From Bacteroidales bacterium M3 (lineage in GTDB: Bacteria > Bacteroidota > Bacteroidia > Bacteroidales > Muribaculaceae): a stretch of DNA of 64,000 bases. Positions 43,169 to 52,077 of this stretch are shown piece by piece (the stretch's first letter is position 1; each line of letters starts with the position of its first letter). The stretch covers positions 10,451 through 74,450 of the forward strand of contig LUJN01000019.1 in NCBI GenBank assembly GCA_001689445.1. Direction: 5' to 3'. The translations under genes were made by a program, and so were the position numbers. The notes below the pieces were generated by a model. It saw nothing but the letters and a program-made list of their open reading frames with translations. It was not told where the DNA came from and made no database searches.

Positions 43169-43198
43169 TTGACGGAGACGGGATGTTGCGTATCTTTG
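43169..43198 (+). promoter_or_regulatory. Promoter of the first small LRR gene
   Basis: TTG at 43169-43171 and TATCTTTG at 43191-43198, spacer 19. Decides for a start downstream of 43205. Confidence 0.75.
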
Positions 43199-43236
43199 CA
43201 CAAATGCGAATCAAGGACTCAAATCGACAAAGCAAA

Positions 43237-44331
43237 ATGTACTTTATAAAGGAACTATCCATCCTCATCATGCTGGGCGTCGGCATATCCGCCGATGCTA
43301 ACGAGTTCACATACCAGGGGCTGCGCTACTCCGTGCGCGACGAGACAGGCAAGACCGTAAGGCTCGCCGCAGGCGACAACGACAAGGGGGCCAACACATA
43401 TACAGGCTACCTCACGATTCCCGAAACGGTGTGGGACGGCGACACGAAGTATACCGTCTACGAAGTAGGCCGACATTCATTCAACGGCTGCGAGACAATC
43501 ACGGGCGTAAGGATACCCGACACTGTGCGCGAGATCAACGCATCGGCCTTTGAGGACTGCTGGAACATGAGCGAGGCCATCATCGGTTCAGGGGTCAAAA
43601 TTATCGACGATCAGGCATTCTACGGCTGCTCCAGCCTTGCCGGAATCGATATCCCCGATGGAGTGGAGGAGCTTGGGGTCATGGCGTTTGGCCAATGCTG
43701 GCGTATGCAGTACGTGACTCTCGGCGTGTCGCTTGAGAAAGTGACATGGGAGCCATTCGACGGATGTGTCGGGGTGAAGCGCGTCGAGGCCAACTGCAAG
43801 ACTATAGCCAAAGAATGGTTTGCCGACTGCAAGGGACTCCGTGAGCTGGTCACGGGCGACCGCATGGCCACCATCGCCGGCGGGGCGTTCCGGGACTTCA
43901 CCAACCTTGAACGCGTCACCTTCGGAGCCGCCCTCAACAGCATTGGACCCGATGCTTTCGCCGGATGCACTCGCCTCGCCGAGATTACCGCCAACTCCAC
44001 GACCCCGCCGGCAATATCCGAGTCCACATTCTCACAGGCGACATACGACACCGCCACCCTCACAGTACGCCCCTCGGCTGAAGAAGTTTACCGGCAAAGC
44101 CCATATTGGGGCAAATTTTTTGCCGATAGCGGTGTGGCCGACATACTCGACGACACTCACGGGCTAAAGGTTGAGGGGAGCATAATCATCAACCGCGACA
44201 ACCGTCCACTCATCATCTACAGCACTGCCGGCAACATCATGTACCGAGGCTCCGACCCACGCATAAGCCATCTGCCATCGGGAACATACATTCTCGTCAT
44301 AGACGGCCAATCCTACAAGCTGCATTTTTAA
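43237..44331 (+). CDS. Secreted BspA-like leucine-rich repeat protein
   Basis: 364 residues from Met 43237 (MYFIKELSILIMLGVGISADA signal peptide), chosen because the promoter -7 box is at 43191-43198. LRR_5 units follow (VGRHSFNGCETITGVRIPDTVREINASAFEDCWNM and so on). The C-terminus (IIYSTAGNIMYRGSDPRISHLPSGTYILVIDGQSYKLHF) is a T9SS-like tail. Likely surface or secreted binding protein. Paralogous in design to the genes at 27306 and 44407. Confidence 0.8.
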   Translation: MYFIKELSILIMLGVGISADANEFTYQGLRYSVRDETGKTVRLAAGDNDKGANTYTGYLTIPETVWDGDTKYTVYEVGRHSFNGCETITGVRIPDTVREINASAFEDCWNMSEAIIGSGVKIIDDQAFYGCSSLAGIDIPDGVEELGVMAFGQCWRMQYVTLGVSLEKVTWEPFDGCVGVKRVEANCKTIAKEWFADCKGLRELVTGDRMATIAGGAFRDFTNLERVTFGAALNSIGPDAFAGCTRLAEITANSTTPPAISESTFSQATYDTATLTVRPSAEEVYRQSPYWGKFFADSGVADILDDTHGLKVEGSIIINRDNRPLIIYSTAGNIMYRGSDPRISHLPSGTYILVIDGQSYKLHF

Positions 44332-44365
44332 CTATCTGTAGGATTGCGGATAGGCAATATTTTAG

Positions 44366-44373
44366 TAACTTTG
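44366..44373 (+). promoter_or_regulatory. -7 box of the second small LRR gene
   Basis: TAACTTTG, 33 bases before the ATG at 44407. Confidence 0.65.
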
Positions 44374-44406
44374 CGCGTTAATTAGTTTGGAATACTGTAA
44401 ACTGCG

Positions 44407-45903
44407 ATGAAATTACCCTTATTGATATTTGCCTTTTCGCTGATCGGCACATGCGCCGCGTCGGCCCTCACCGTCGAAAACACAGCCGGAAGCCTCTCCG
44501 AGAAGATTTCCGACAAGACAATAACCACCCTCACTGTCACCGGCACGCTCAATGCCGCCGACTTTGACTTTATCTCATCCTCGCTCCCCGAGCTGACGAC
44601 CCTTGACATGGCCGCAGCACAGATAGAGCCTTACGCAGGGGCGACTGTGCTCACCTCGGTATCGACTTCCGAGGCCAACAGCCTACCCCACAACGCGCTT
44701 ATGGGCATGTCAAAACTTGCCACCGTCAAGCTCCCGACCTCGCTCACAGCCATAGGTGACGCCGCCCTTGCGTCGACCGCCATCACGACGATAGCCATAC
44801 CGTCGACAGTGACCGCCATCGGGGACGGGGCATTCAGCGGATGTGATGCCCTCACGGCCATCACAGTACCGGCAGCCGTCATCGACATGGGCACCCACAC
44901 ATTCATGGGCTGCACCAGCCTCACTAAAGCCACCGTCGACGCCGACATCGACAGCATAGGCGCATCGACATTCGCCCGCTGTGCGGCCCTGACCGACGTA
45001 TTGGTCAACACGACCGTACGCACCATCGGCAAGCGTGCCTTTGCCGGCTGCACAAGCCTTGCCAACCTTGACTTCCCCCGGGCACTGACCCTCATAGCCC
45101 CCGAGGCATTTGAGGCGTCAGGACTGGAAACCGTCGACCTCAGCCGCTCGGCCTCGCTCGACTCCATCGGCTCGTGGTCTTTCGCCCGTTGCCCCAACCT
45201 GACCTCAGTGGCCCTCCCAGCCGAACTACAGCGCATCGGCGAGGGCGCGTTCTTCGACGACACGCGACTTGAAGACTACACAGGCCCCGAGGCCATCCCG
45301 TCGATTGCCCCCTACACATTCAAGGGCGACAACGCCATCAACACCGCCGTCCTCCTCCCCGAAGGAGTCGAGAGCGTCGGGAAATACGCCTTCACAGGGC
45401 TAAATCACATTTCATCGTTTGCACTCCCCTCATCGCTCGCCTATATCGGCGACAACGCCTTTGAGGGGTGGACTTCGCTTTCGACCCTTGACGCGATGGG
45501 CCTTGACGACGTGCCCGAGCTTGGCGAGAACGTATGGCTCGGTGTCAACCAACCCGGCACGACCCTCAATGTCAAAGGGGAGACCGCCGACATGTTCAAG
45601 GCTGCCCCGCAGTGGAAAGAGTTCAACATCATGTTTGTCTCGGCCACAACCCCCAACACGATTGAAGACAAGACCAACGTCGATGCCCGCTTCTCGGGAT
45701 ATGACCTCATCATCAAGTCCAACGTCAACATCCTGTCGGCATCGCTCTACGACTCCACCGGTATACGCCACGCCTATGTAGAGCCTGACGACACCGAGCT
45801 TACCATCGACACCTCCGACCTCGTGTCGCGCATCTTCATCGTGAAGCTTGACCTTGGAGACGGCTCACAGCCCTCCGTCAAGGTGGCACGCCGCAATCCC
45901 TGA
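44407..45903 (+). CDS. Secreted BspA-like leucine-rich repeat protein
   Basis: 498 residues with signal peptide (MKLPLLIFAFSLIGTCAASA). The N-terminus LTVENTAGSLSEKISDKTITTLTVTGTLNAADFDFI resembles the N-terminal segment of the LRR protein at 27306 (LTITGVLNSSDLKYI), so the two share a cap domain. LRR_5 units occupy about 95-390. The end has a beta domain of T9SS-tail type (FSGYDLIIKSNVNILSASLYDSTG). GC-rich, unlike the 27306 relative. Confidence 0.8.
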   Translation: MKLPLLIFAFSLIGTCAASALTVENTAGSLSEKISDKTITTLTVTGTLNAADFDFISSSLPELTTLDMAAAQIEPYAGATVLTSVSTSEANSLPHNALMGMSKLATVKLPTSLTAIGDAALASTAITTIAIPSTVTAIGDGAFSGCDALTAITVPAAVIDMGTHTFMGCTSLTKATVDADIDSIGASTFARCAALTDVLVNTTVRTIGKRAFAGCTSLANLDFPRALTLIAPEAFEASGLETVDLSRSASLDSIGSWSFARCPNLTSVALPAELQRIGEGAFFDDTRLEDYTGPEAIPSIAPYTFKGDNAINTAVLLPEGVESVGKYAFTGLNHISSFALPSSLAYIGDNAFEGWTSLSTLDAMGLDDVPELGENVWLGVNQPGTTLNVKGETADMFKAAPQWKEFNIMFVSATTPNTIEDKTNVDARFSGYDLIIKSNVNILSASLYDSTGIRHAYVEPDDTELTIDTSDLVSRIFIVKLDLGDGSQPSVKVARRNP

Positions 45904-45951
45904 CACGTCGGGGCATCAACGACAACCCCTCATTCCATCCATGACATCGCC

Positions 45952-46743
45952 ATGGGAAAGAACAAATTAAAGAAATTCAGCGACATGCAGTCGATGGACT
46001 GCGTGTTCCAATACCCCTTTGCCGTGCTGCAGCAGCAAGGATTTCCCTTGCGCGGGAAGTGGCACAGCGACTACTTCCACAACGACAACCCTATCGTCCT
46101 TGAACTCGGATGCGGCAAGGGGGAATATGCCGTCGGGCTTGCCCGGCGTTTTCCCGACAAAAACTTCATCGGCATCGACATAAAGGGCGCACGCATGTGG
46201 ACGGGCGCCACGCAGGCCACCCGCGAGCAGCTCGGCAACGTAGCTTTCATTCGCACCAACATCGAGCTGTTGCCTGCATTTTTCGCCCCCGCCGAGGTGT
46301 CGGAGATATGGATTACATTTCCCGACCCGCAGATGAAGAAAGTGCGCAAGCGTCTCACCTCGACACGCTTTCTCGACCTCTACCGGCAGGTGCTTGCCGA
46401 CAACGGCACCGTGCACCTCAAGAGTGACAGCCCGTTCCTGTACACCTACACTCGGCTGATGGTCGAGCTGAACCGCCTGCCGGTCATCGTCAACACCGAC
46501 GACCTCTACCACTCGGGCGAGGCGACCGACATACTCAACATACGCACATTCTACGAGCAGCAGTGGCTCGACCGCGGACTGACGATAAAATACCTCTCTT
46601 TCCGCCTCCCTCACGAAGGCACGCTCGCCGAACCGGAGGTGGACATCGAGTTTGACACCTACCGCAGCTTCTCGCGCGGCGAGCTTCAATGCCCCGAAAA
46701 GTGCGCCCCGCGCGTCACACCACGCAACCAACAACACGCCTAA
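45952..46743 (+). CDS. trmB: tRNA (guanine-N7-)-methyltransferase
   Basis: 263 residues. SAM motif VLELGCGKGEYAVGLARRFP and the family signature WITFPDPQMKKVRKRLTS. Makes m7G46 in the variable loop of tRNAs. It carries a roughly 40-residue C-terminal extension after the core (ending in CPEKCAPRVTPRNQ). mrp follows after 12 bases. Confidence 0.93.
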   Translation: MGKNKLKKFSDMQSMDCVFQYPFAVLQQQGFPLRGKWHSDYFHNDNPIVLELGCGKGEYAVGLARRFPDKNFIGIDIKGARMWTGATQATREQLGNVAFIRTNIELLPAFFAPAEVSEIWITFPDPQMKKVRKRLTSTRFLDLYRQVLADNGTVHLKSDSPFLYTYTRLMVELNRLPVIVNTDDLYHSGEATDILNIRTFYEQQWLDRGLTIKYLSFRLPHEGTLAEPEVDIEFDTYRSFSRGELQCPEKCAPRVTPRNQQHA

Positions 46744-46755
46744 ACATACAGCATC

Positions 46756-47865
46756 ATGCAGACACTATACCCCAACCTCATACTCGACGCCCTGCGCAAT
46801 GTGCGCTATCCGGGCAACGGCCGTGACATCGTAGACCTCGGAATGGTGGAGGACGACATGCGCATCGACGGCAACAAGGTGACATTCTCCCTCATCTTCG
46901 ACAAGTCCACCGACCCCTTCATCAAGTCGGTCGTCAAGGCAGCCGAGACCGCCATCCTCACCTATGCCGACCCCGACATAGACATCAAGGGCAACATCGC
47001 CGTCAAGACCCGCCAGGCCGCTCCCGCCCCAAAGGAGAACCCGTTGCCAGGCGTGAAAAACATCATCGGCGTCTCCTCGGGCAAGGGTGGCGTCGGCAAG
47101 TCGACCGTGGCGAGCAATCTCGCCGTAGCGCTCGCCCGCGAGGGGTACAAGGTGGGGCTTCTCGACGCCGACATCTTCGGCCCGTCAGTACCCAAGATGT
47201 TCGGGGTGGAGAATGAGCAGATCTACATGCACAACGTCAACGGGCGCGACCTCATCATCCCATTTGAACGTTACGGCGTCAAGGTGCTGTCTATAGGCTT
47301 CTTTGTCGACCGCAACAGCCCCGTGCTGTGGCGCGGCAGCATGGCGTCAAACGCCCTCAAGCAGCTTATCACCGACGCCGATTGGGGCGAGCTTGACTAC
47401 TTCCTCATCGACATGCCTCCCGGCACGAGCGACATCCACCTTACCCTCGTGCAGACCCTCGGCATCACCGGCGTGGTCATCGTCAGCACCCCGCAGGAGG
47501 TGGCACTCGCCGATGCCCGCAAGGGGATAGCGATGTTCACCGGCGACAAGGTGAACGTCCCCGTGCTCGGCATCGTCGAGAATATGGCATGGTTCACACC
47601 CGAGCAGCACCCCGACGAACGTTACTACATATTTGGCCGCGAGGGTGCCGTGCGGCTCGCCGAGGAGCTGCACGTAAAGCTCCTTGCCCAGATACCTGTC
47701 GTCGGCTCCATCTGCGACGCCGGCGACGCGGGACGCCCCATAGCCGCCGAGGACACCATAACGGGACATGCATTCATGCACCTGGCCCACGAGGTCATCG
47801 ACGCCGTGGAGACACGCAACACCCAGCTCCCGCCGACATCGAAAGTCAACGTCACCCACAAGTGA
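46756..47865 (+). CDS. Mrp/ApbC-type Fe-S cluster carrier P-loop ATPase
   Basis: 369 residues. An N-terminal MIP18/DUF59 domain (1-90, with VDLGMVEDD) is fused to a ParA/MinD-like NTPase: deviant Walker A GKGGVGKST (from 110), switch LLDADIFGPSVPKMFG, and DYFLIDMPPGTSDIHL. Family members carry and transfer Fe-S clusters in the cytoplasm. The stop (TGA 47863-47865) overlaps the GTG start of the next gene. Confidence 0.9.
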   Translation: MQTLYPNLILDALRNVRYPGNGRDIVDLGMVEDDMRIDGNKVTFSLIFDKSTDPFIKSVVKAAETAILTYADPDIDIKGNIAVKTRQAAPAPKENPLPGVKNIIGVSSGKGGVGKSTVASNLAVALAREGYKVGLLDADIFGPSVPKMFGVENEQIYMHNVNGRDLIIPFERYGVKVLSIGFFVDRNSPVLWRGSMASNALKQLITDADWGELDYFLIDMPPGTSDIHLTLVQTLGITGVVIVSTPQEVALADARKGIAMFTGDKVNVPVLGIVENMAWFTPEQHPDERYYIFGREGAVRLAEELHVKLLAQIPVVGSICDAGDAGRPIAAEDTITGHAFMHLAHEVIDAVETRNTQLPPTSKVNVTHK

Positions 47866-48569
47866 GACCACTGCCCGACACACAGGCAATCGTGGGGCGC
47901 ATACGGTATCTGATGGCTCAGACCGGCATGTCGCAGGCGGCGTTTGCCAAACGCCTGTCAATCGACCCCTCCAACCTGTCAAAGCATTTGTCGGGACGGC
48001 TTGCCGTAAGCGACACGCTCGTCAACCGCATTGTGGCCGACATGGGGGTCTCCAAGCGGTGGCTGCGCGACGGCCACGGGCTTCCATATGACCCAAACCC
48101 TACCCCGCGTGAAATATCCTCCTCCATATGCCGCCTGCTCCCTCCGGGAGCGGAGGGGACGCCCGTATACGACATCGACGTCACGGCAGGTTGCGCCGAG
48201 CTGTCGTCGATGTTCACCGTTGACCGCGTGATAGGCACGATGCGTGTCCCCCACCTCGACGACCGCGCGGCTATCGTGGGTGTGAGGGGCGACTCCATGG
48301 AGCCGGTCATCGCCGATGGCGGGGCTATCGCCATACGCCGCATCAGCGACCGCTCTGTCATCTACTGGGGGCAAATCTACGTCGTCGTGCTCGATGACTA
48401 CCGCATGGTCAAATACCTTAGACGGCACGAAGACCCGGCAATGGCCATACTGCGCAGCGCCAACCCCAACTATGACGACATCGAGGTGGCTCGCGCCGAC
48501 ATCCGCGCCCTCTATCTTGTGGAGTCGATACTCAGCGACGCCCCGTCGCCGCTGGCGGCACGCCTGTAG
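47862..48569 (+). CDS. HTH-S24 repressor-like regulator (LexA/CI type)
   Basis: 235 residues if started at GTG 47862 (GTGA overlap with the mrp stop). This start is preferred because the first Met, 47913, would cut the first helix of the XRE-type HTH (IVGRIRYLMAQTGMSQAAFAKRLSIDPSNLSKHL). The C-terminal half is an S24 peptidase fold: a possible Ala-Gly self-cleavage site in DVTAGCAEL, catalytic Ser145 (RGDSMEPVI) and Lys184 (YRMVKYL). Such proteins repress genes until RecA-DNA filaments trigger cleavage; mutS and recA lie close by. It could be a chromosomal stress regulator or a captured phage repressor. Confidence 0.75.
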   Translation: MRPLPDTQAIVGRIRYLMAQTGMSQAAFAKRLSIDPSNLSKHLSGRLAVSDTLVNRIVADMGVSKRWLRDGHGLPYDPNPTPREISSSICRLLPPGAEGTPVYDIDVTAGCAELSSMFTVDRVIGTMRVPHLDDRAAIVGVRGDSMEPVIADGGAIAIRRISDRSVIYWGQIYVVVLDDYRMVKYLRRHEDPAMAILRSANPNYDDIEVARADIRALYLVESILSDAPSPLAARL

Positions 48570-48589
48570 GACACCTCGGATTTTTTTCG

Positions 48590-48597
48590 TAAATTTG
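48590..48597 (+). promoter_or_regulatory. -7 box of mutS
   Basis: TAAATTTG; the implied leader of about 145 bases contains an inverted pair of palindromic repeats. Confidence 0.6.
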
Positions 48598-48632
48598 ACG
48601 TGGCAATGTAATGTTGACAATTCGGGCCATAA

Positions 48633-48717
48633 TGTAGGGACGCTATATATAGCGTCCGCACCCCAAACAAAGTGGCAACACAACATCGCTGCGGGCGCTA
48701 TATATAGCGCCCCTACA
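48633..48717. repeat. Inverted pair of TGTAGGG palindromes (TATATA core)
   Basis: Unit 1 (48633-48660): TGTAGGGACGCTATATATAG then CGTCCGCA. Unit 2 (48691-48717): GCGGGCGCTATATATAGCGC then CCCTACA. Outer ends TGTAGGG and CCCTACA, inner ends CCGC and GCGG. The stem is extended by base changes on both sides (GAC/GTC versus GGC/GCC). Confidence 0.85.
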
Positions 48718-48746
48718 GTTTTCAACACGATTTAACGCATATTACA

Positions 48747-51359
48747 ATGGCAAAGATAGTAGAGACCCCGCTGATGAAACAATATATCGAGATGAAGCAG
48801 AAGCATCCCGATGCCGTGCTGCTGTTTCGCGTGGGCGACTTCTACGAGACCTTTTCCGATGACGCCATATCAGCGTCCGAGATACTCGGCATCACCCTGA
48901 CTCGCCGCGCCAACGGGTCGGCACAATATGTCGAGCTGGCGGGATTCCCACATCACGCCCTCGACACCTACCTTCCCAAGCTCGTCCGCGCCGGCAAGCG
49001 CGTCGCCATATGCGAACAACTCGAGGACCCCAAGCTCACCAAGAAGCTCGTCAAGCGCGGCATTACCGAGCTTGTCACCCCCGGCGTGTCGATAAACGAC
49101 ACGGTGCTCGACCACCGCGAGAACAACTTTGTCGCAGCCGTCCACTTTGCCCGCGACGTGACGGGTGTCGCATTCCTTGACATCTCGACCGGCGAATTTC
49201 TCACCGCCGAGGGAAAAAATGACTATATCGACAAGCTGCTCGGTAACTTCGCGCCCAAGGAGGTGCTTGTCGAACGTGGCAAGCGGCGGCTGTTTGACGA
49301 CACGTTCACAGCCCGCTACCTCTCCTTTGAACTGGACGACTGGATATTCACCTCCGACGCCGCCCACGACCGACTGCTCAAGCAGTTTGAGACACGCAAT
49401 CTCAAGGGATTCGGCGTACACAATCTCCACGCCGCTATCATCGCCTCGGGCGCGATACTCCACTACCTCGACATCACCCGCCACACCCAGACAAGCCACA
49501 TCACCCGCCTGTCGCGGGTCGAGGAGGATAGCTACGTGAGGCTCGACAAGTTTACCGTGCGCAACCTCGAACTGGTCGACTCGCTCGCCGAAGACGGCAA
49601 AAGCCTGCTGAGTGTAATCGACCGTACAATATCCCCGATGGGGGCACGCCTGCTGCGCCGCTGGATACTGTTCCCGCTAAAGGATGTGCAGGCCATCAAC
49701 GGACGCCTTGACGTGGTGGAATACTTCTTCCGCAACCGCGAATGCCGCGACGCGCTCAAGGAGGCGCTGGAGCAGATCGGCGACATGGAACGCCTCATCT
49801 CCAAGGTGGCCGTGGGGCGCATTACCCCGCGCGAGGTCGTGCAGCTGAAGACCGCCTTAACCGCCATCGAACCTATCAAGACGCTATGCCTCGACGCCGA
49901 CCTTGACGCCCTACGCGCCATCGGCGAGCAGCTCAACCCGTGCACCTCCATCCGCGACCGCATAGCCCGCGAACTTGTCCCCGATGCGCCGTCGGCTGTC
50001 AACCGTGGCAACGTCATCGCCGAAGGGGTCGACAGCGAGCTTGACGAGCTGCGTGAGATTGCGTTCAAGGGAAAAGACTACCTTATGAAGGTACAGGCGC
50101 GCGAGTCGGAGGCCACCGGCATCCCGAGCCTCAAAATCGGCTACAACAATGTCTTCGGCTACTATATCGAGGTCACCAACACCCACAAGGACAAAGTGCC
50201 CAAGGAGTGGATACGCAAGCAAACACTTGTCAACGCCGAGCGATATATCACGCAAGAGTTGAAAGAGTATGAGGAGAAGATACTCGGGGCGCAGGAAAAG
50301 ATACTGTCCATTGAGACACGGCTCTACAACGGGCTTGTGGCACAATTGATGGAGTACATTCCGGCCATACAGCTCGACGCATCATTGGTGGCGCGTCTCG
50401 ACTGCCTGTCGGCGTTCACCCGCGTGGCGATGGACAACCACTACAACCGTCCCGTCGTCGATGACTCCCTCGACATCGTGATTACCGAGGGACGCCACCC
50501 AGTCATCGAGAAGCAACTCCCGCCGGGCGAGCCATATATCACCAACTCTGTATCGCTGTCCAACAACGGACAGCAGGTGATGATGATCACCGGGCCAAAC
50601 ATGTCGGGAAAGTCGGCATTGCTGCGACAGACGGCCCTCAACGTGCTGATGGCACAAATCGGCTGCTTTGTTGCCGCCGACAGCGCGCGCATAGGCATCG
50701 TCGACAAGATATTCACCCGCGTCGGCGCAAGCGACAACATATCGCTCGGCGAGTCGACATTCATGGTGGAGATGAACGAGGCGGCCTCCATACTCAACAA
50801 CATGAGCCAACGTTCGCTCATACTCTTTGACGAGCTTGGACGCGGCACCTCCACCTACGACGGCATATCCATAGCGTGGGCCATCGTCGAACATATCCAC
50901 GAACACGGCACGGCGCATCCGAAGACACTGTTTGCGACCCACTATCACGAGCTTAACGAGATGGAACGCTCATTTGGCCGCGTCGTCAACTACAACGTGT
51001 CGGTGAAGGAGATAAACGGTAAGGTGGTGTTCCTACGCAAGCTCGCCAAGGGTGGCTCGGAGCACAGCTTCGGTATCCACGTGGCAAAAATCGCCGGTAT
51101 GCCCCCCGTCATCGTCAAGCGTGCCGACCAGGTGCTCCACCACTTAGAGACAGCCAACCGCCGCGACTCCATCGAGAAAGACCTGAGCACTGTCGCCGAT
51201 GGCCGCTCGGGGATGCAACTCTCATTCTTCCAGCTCGACGACCCCGTCCTCACACAGATACGCGACGAAATCCTCAATATCGACATCAACAACCTCACCC
51301 CAATGGCAGCCCTCAACAAGCTTCACGACATCAAGAAGATAATCACGGGCAAAGACTGA
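48747..51359 (+). CDS. mutS: DNA mismatch repair protein MutS
   Basis: 870 residues. Mismatch-binding motif FRVGDFYETF near residue 30 (Phe-x-Glu), connector and clamp domains, ABC ATPase with GPNMSGKSALLRQT (about 615), signature-loop region and ILFDELGRGTSTYDG (Walker B), and a C-terminal helical end. Scans DNA for mispairs with MutL. Its leader carries an inverted palindrome pair. Confidence 0.97.
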   Translation: MAKIVETPLMKQYIEMKQKHPDAVLLFRVGDFYETFSDDAISASEILGITLTRRANGSAQYVELAGFPHHALDTYLPKLVRAGKRVAICEQLEDPKLTKKLVKRGITELVTPGVSINDTVLDHRENNFVAAVHFARDVTGVAFLDISTGEFLTAEGKNDYIDKLLGNFAPKEVLVERGKRRLFDDTFTARYLSFELDDWIFTSDAAHDRLLKQFETRNLKGFGVHNLHAAIIASGAILHYLDITRHTQTSHITRLSRVEEDSYVRLDKFTVRNLELVDSLAEDGKSLLSVIDRTISPMGARLLRRWILFPLKDVQAINGRLDVVEYFFRNRECRDALKEALEQIGDMERLISKVAVGRITPREVVQLKTALTAIEPIKTLCLDADLDALRAIGEQLNPCTSIRDRIARELVPDAPSAVNRGNVIAEGVDSELDELREIAFKGKDYLMKVQARESEATGIPSLKIGYNNVFGYYIEVTNTHKDKVPKEWIRKQTLVNAERYITQELKEYEEKILGAQEKILSIETRLYNGLVAQLMEYIPAIQLDASLVARLDCLSAFTRVAMDNHYNRPVVDDSLDIVITEGRHPVIEKQLPPGEPYITNSVSLSNNGQQVMMITGPNMSGKSALLRQTALNVLMAQIGCFVAADSARIGIVDKIFTRVGASDNISLGESTFMVEMNEAASILNNMSQRSLILFDELGRGTSTYDGISIAWAIVEHIHEHGTAHPKTLFATHYHELNEMERSFGRVVNYNVSVKEINGKVVFLRKLAKGGSEHSFGIHVAKIAGMPPVIVKRADQVLHHLETANRRDSIEKDLSTVADGRSGMQLSFFQLDDPVLTQIRDEILNIDINNLTPMAALNKLHDIKKIITGKD

Positions 51360-51372
51360 CCCCAACGTCGCC

Positions 51373-51906
51373 CTATCGCGATACGCCCTCCAATATGAGA
51401 TAGGACAAAGCTCCCTCCCTGACCGTTAGACAGTAGCCGCGCCCGATGTGCATCTGCCGATAGTCGCGTGACGACACTTTCAGCCTGAAGCTGTCGGCCC
51501 CACTGAACGGGGCGAACGTGACATAGTGATAGGCGACTCCACGTGTGTAACTGACCTGTTTGTCTGTCACAGTACACTCCCACTGATAAGGCTCTCCCCT
51601 GCCGGGCAGATAATAGTTCAGGGCCGCGACACTCTCGGGAATCAAGAGGAAACATGCAAGTACGATGAATCCGGCGGCAGCAATTGATTCGCCGGCATAT
51701 TTGCTGCCGGTCATCTCCTTACGCTTTACACGAAAACGCAAGGCGAGCACCCCAACTGTCGTCAATATCACGGCTATGTACACCACCGCAGGGATTTCAA
51801 TACATATCGTCCTGTTAACTATAGACAAGCCGTAGAATGCCCCGACTGCAACAGCAATCAACGCCAACCCGATAACAACTTTCGTGACAAAAGAAAGTAT
51901 TTGCAT
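51373..51906 (-). CDS. Small membrane protein of unknown function
   Basis: 177 residues. Hydrophobic helices at about 5-28, 38-56 and 72-92 are followed by a C-terminal extracytoplasmic-type beta region (YQWECTVTDKQVSYTRGVAYHYVTF...SFRLKVSSRDYRQM). No family recognised. Convergent with mutS, 13 bases apart. Confidence 0.6.
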   Translation of the reverse strand: MQILSFVTKVVIGLALIAVAVGAFYGLSIVNRTICIEIPAVVYIAVILTTVGVLALRFRVKRKEMTGSKYAGESIAAAGFIVLACFLLIPESVAALNYYLPGRGEPYQWECTVTDKQVSYTRGVAYHYVTFAPFSGADSFRLKVSSRDYRQMHIGRGYCLTVREGALSYLILEGVSR

Positions 51907-51945
51907 ATGCCAACCTACAAATTCAACACATTGCCCATCAAGGGA

Positions 51946-52027
51946 GTAGGGACGCTACCTGTAGCGTCCGCGAATTGGCATATAACCAGGTCTTTTATTC
52001 GCGGACGTTGCAGGCAACGTCCCTACA
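51946..52027. repeat. Inverted pair of TGTAGGG palindromes (different cores)
   Basis: Unit 1 (51946-51972): GTAGGGACGCTACCTGTAGC then GTCCGCG. Unit 2 (52000-52027): GCGGACGTTGCAGGCAACG then TCCCTACA. The two stems differ in sequence (GCTACC/TGTAGC versus GTTGC/GCAAC), yet the ends are constant and face each other. Confidence 0.85.
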
Positions 52028-52077
52028 TCACAAGCCAACTGGCCTGTTTTGCAACGTCCTCATTTACAAAATATGAT

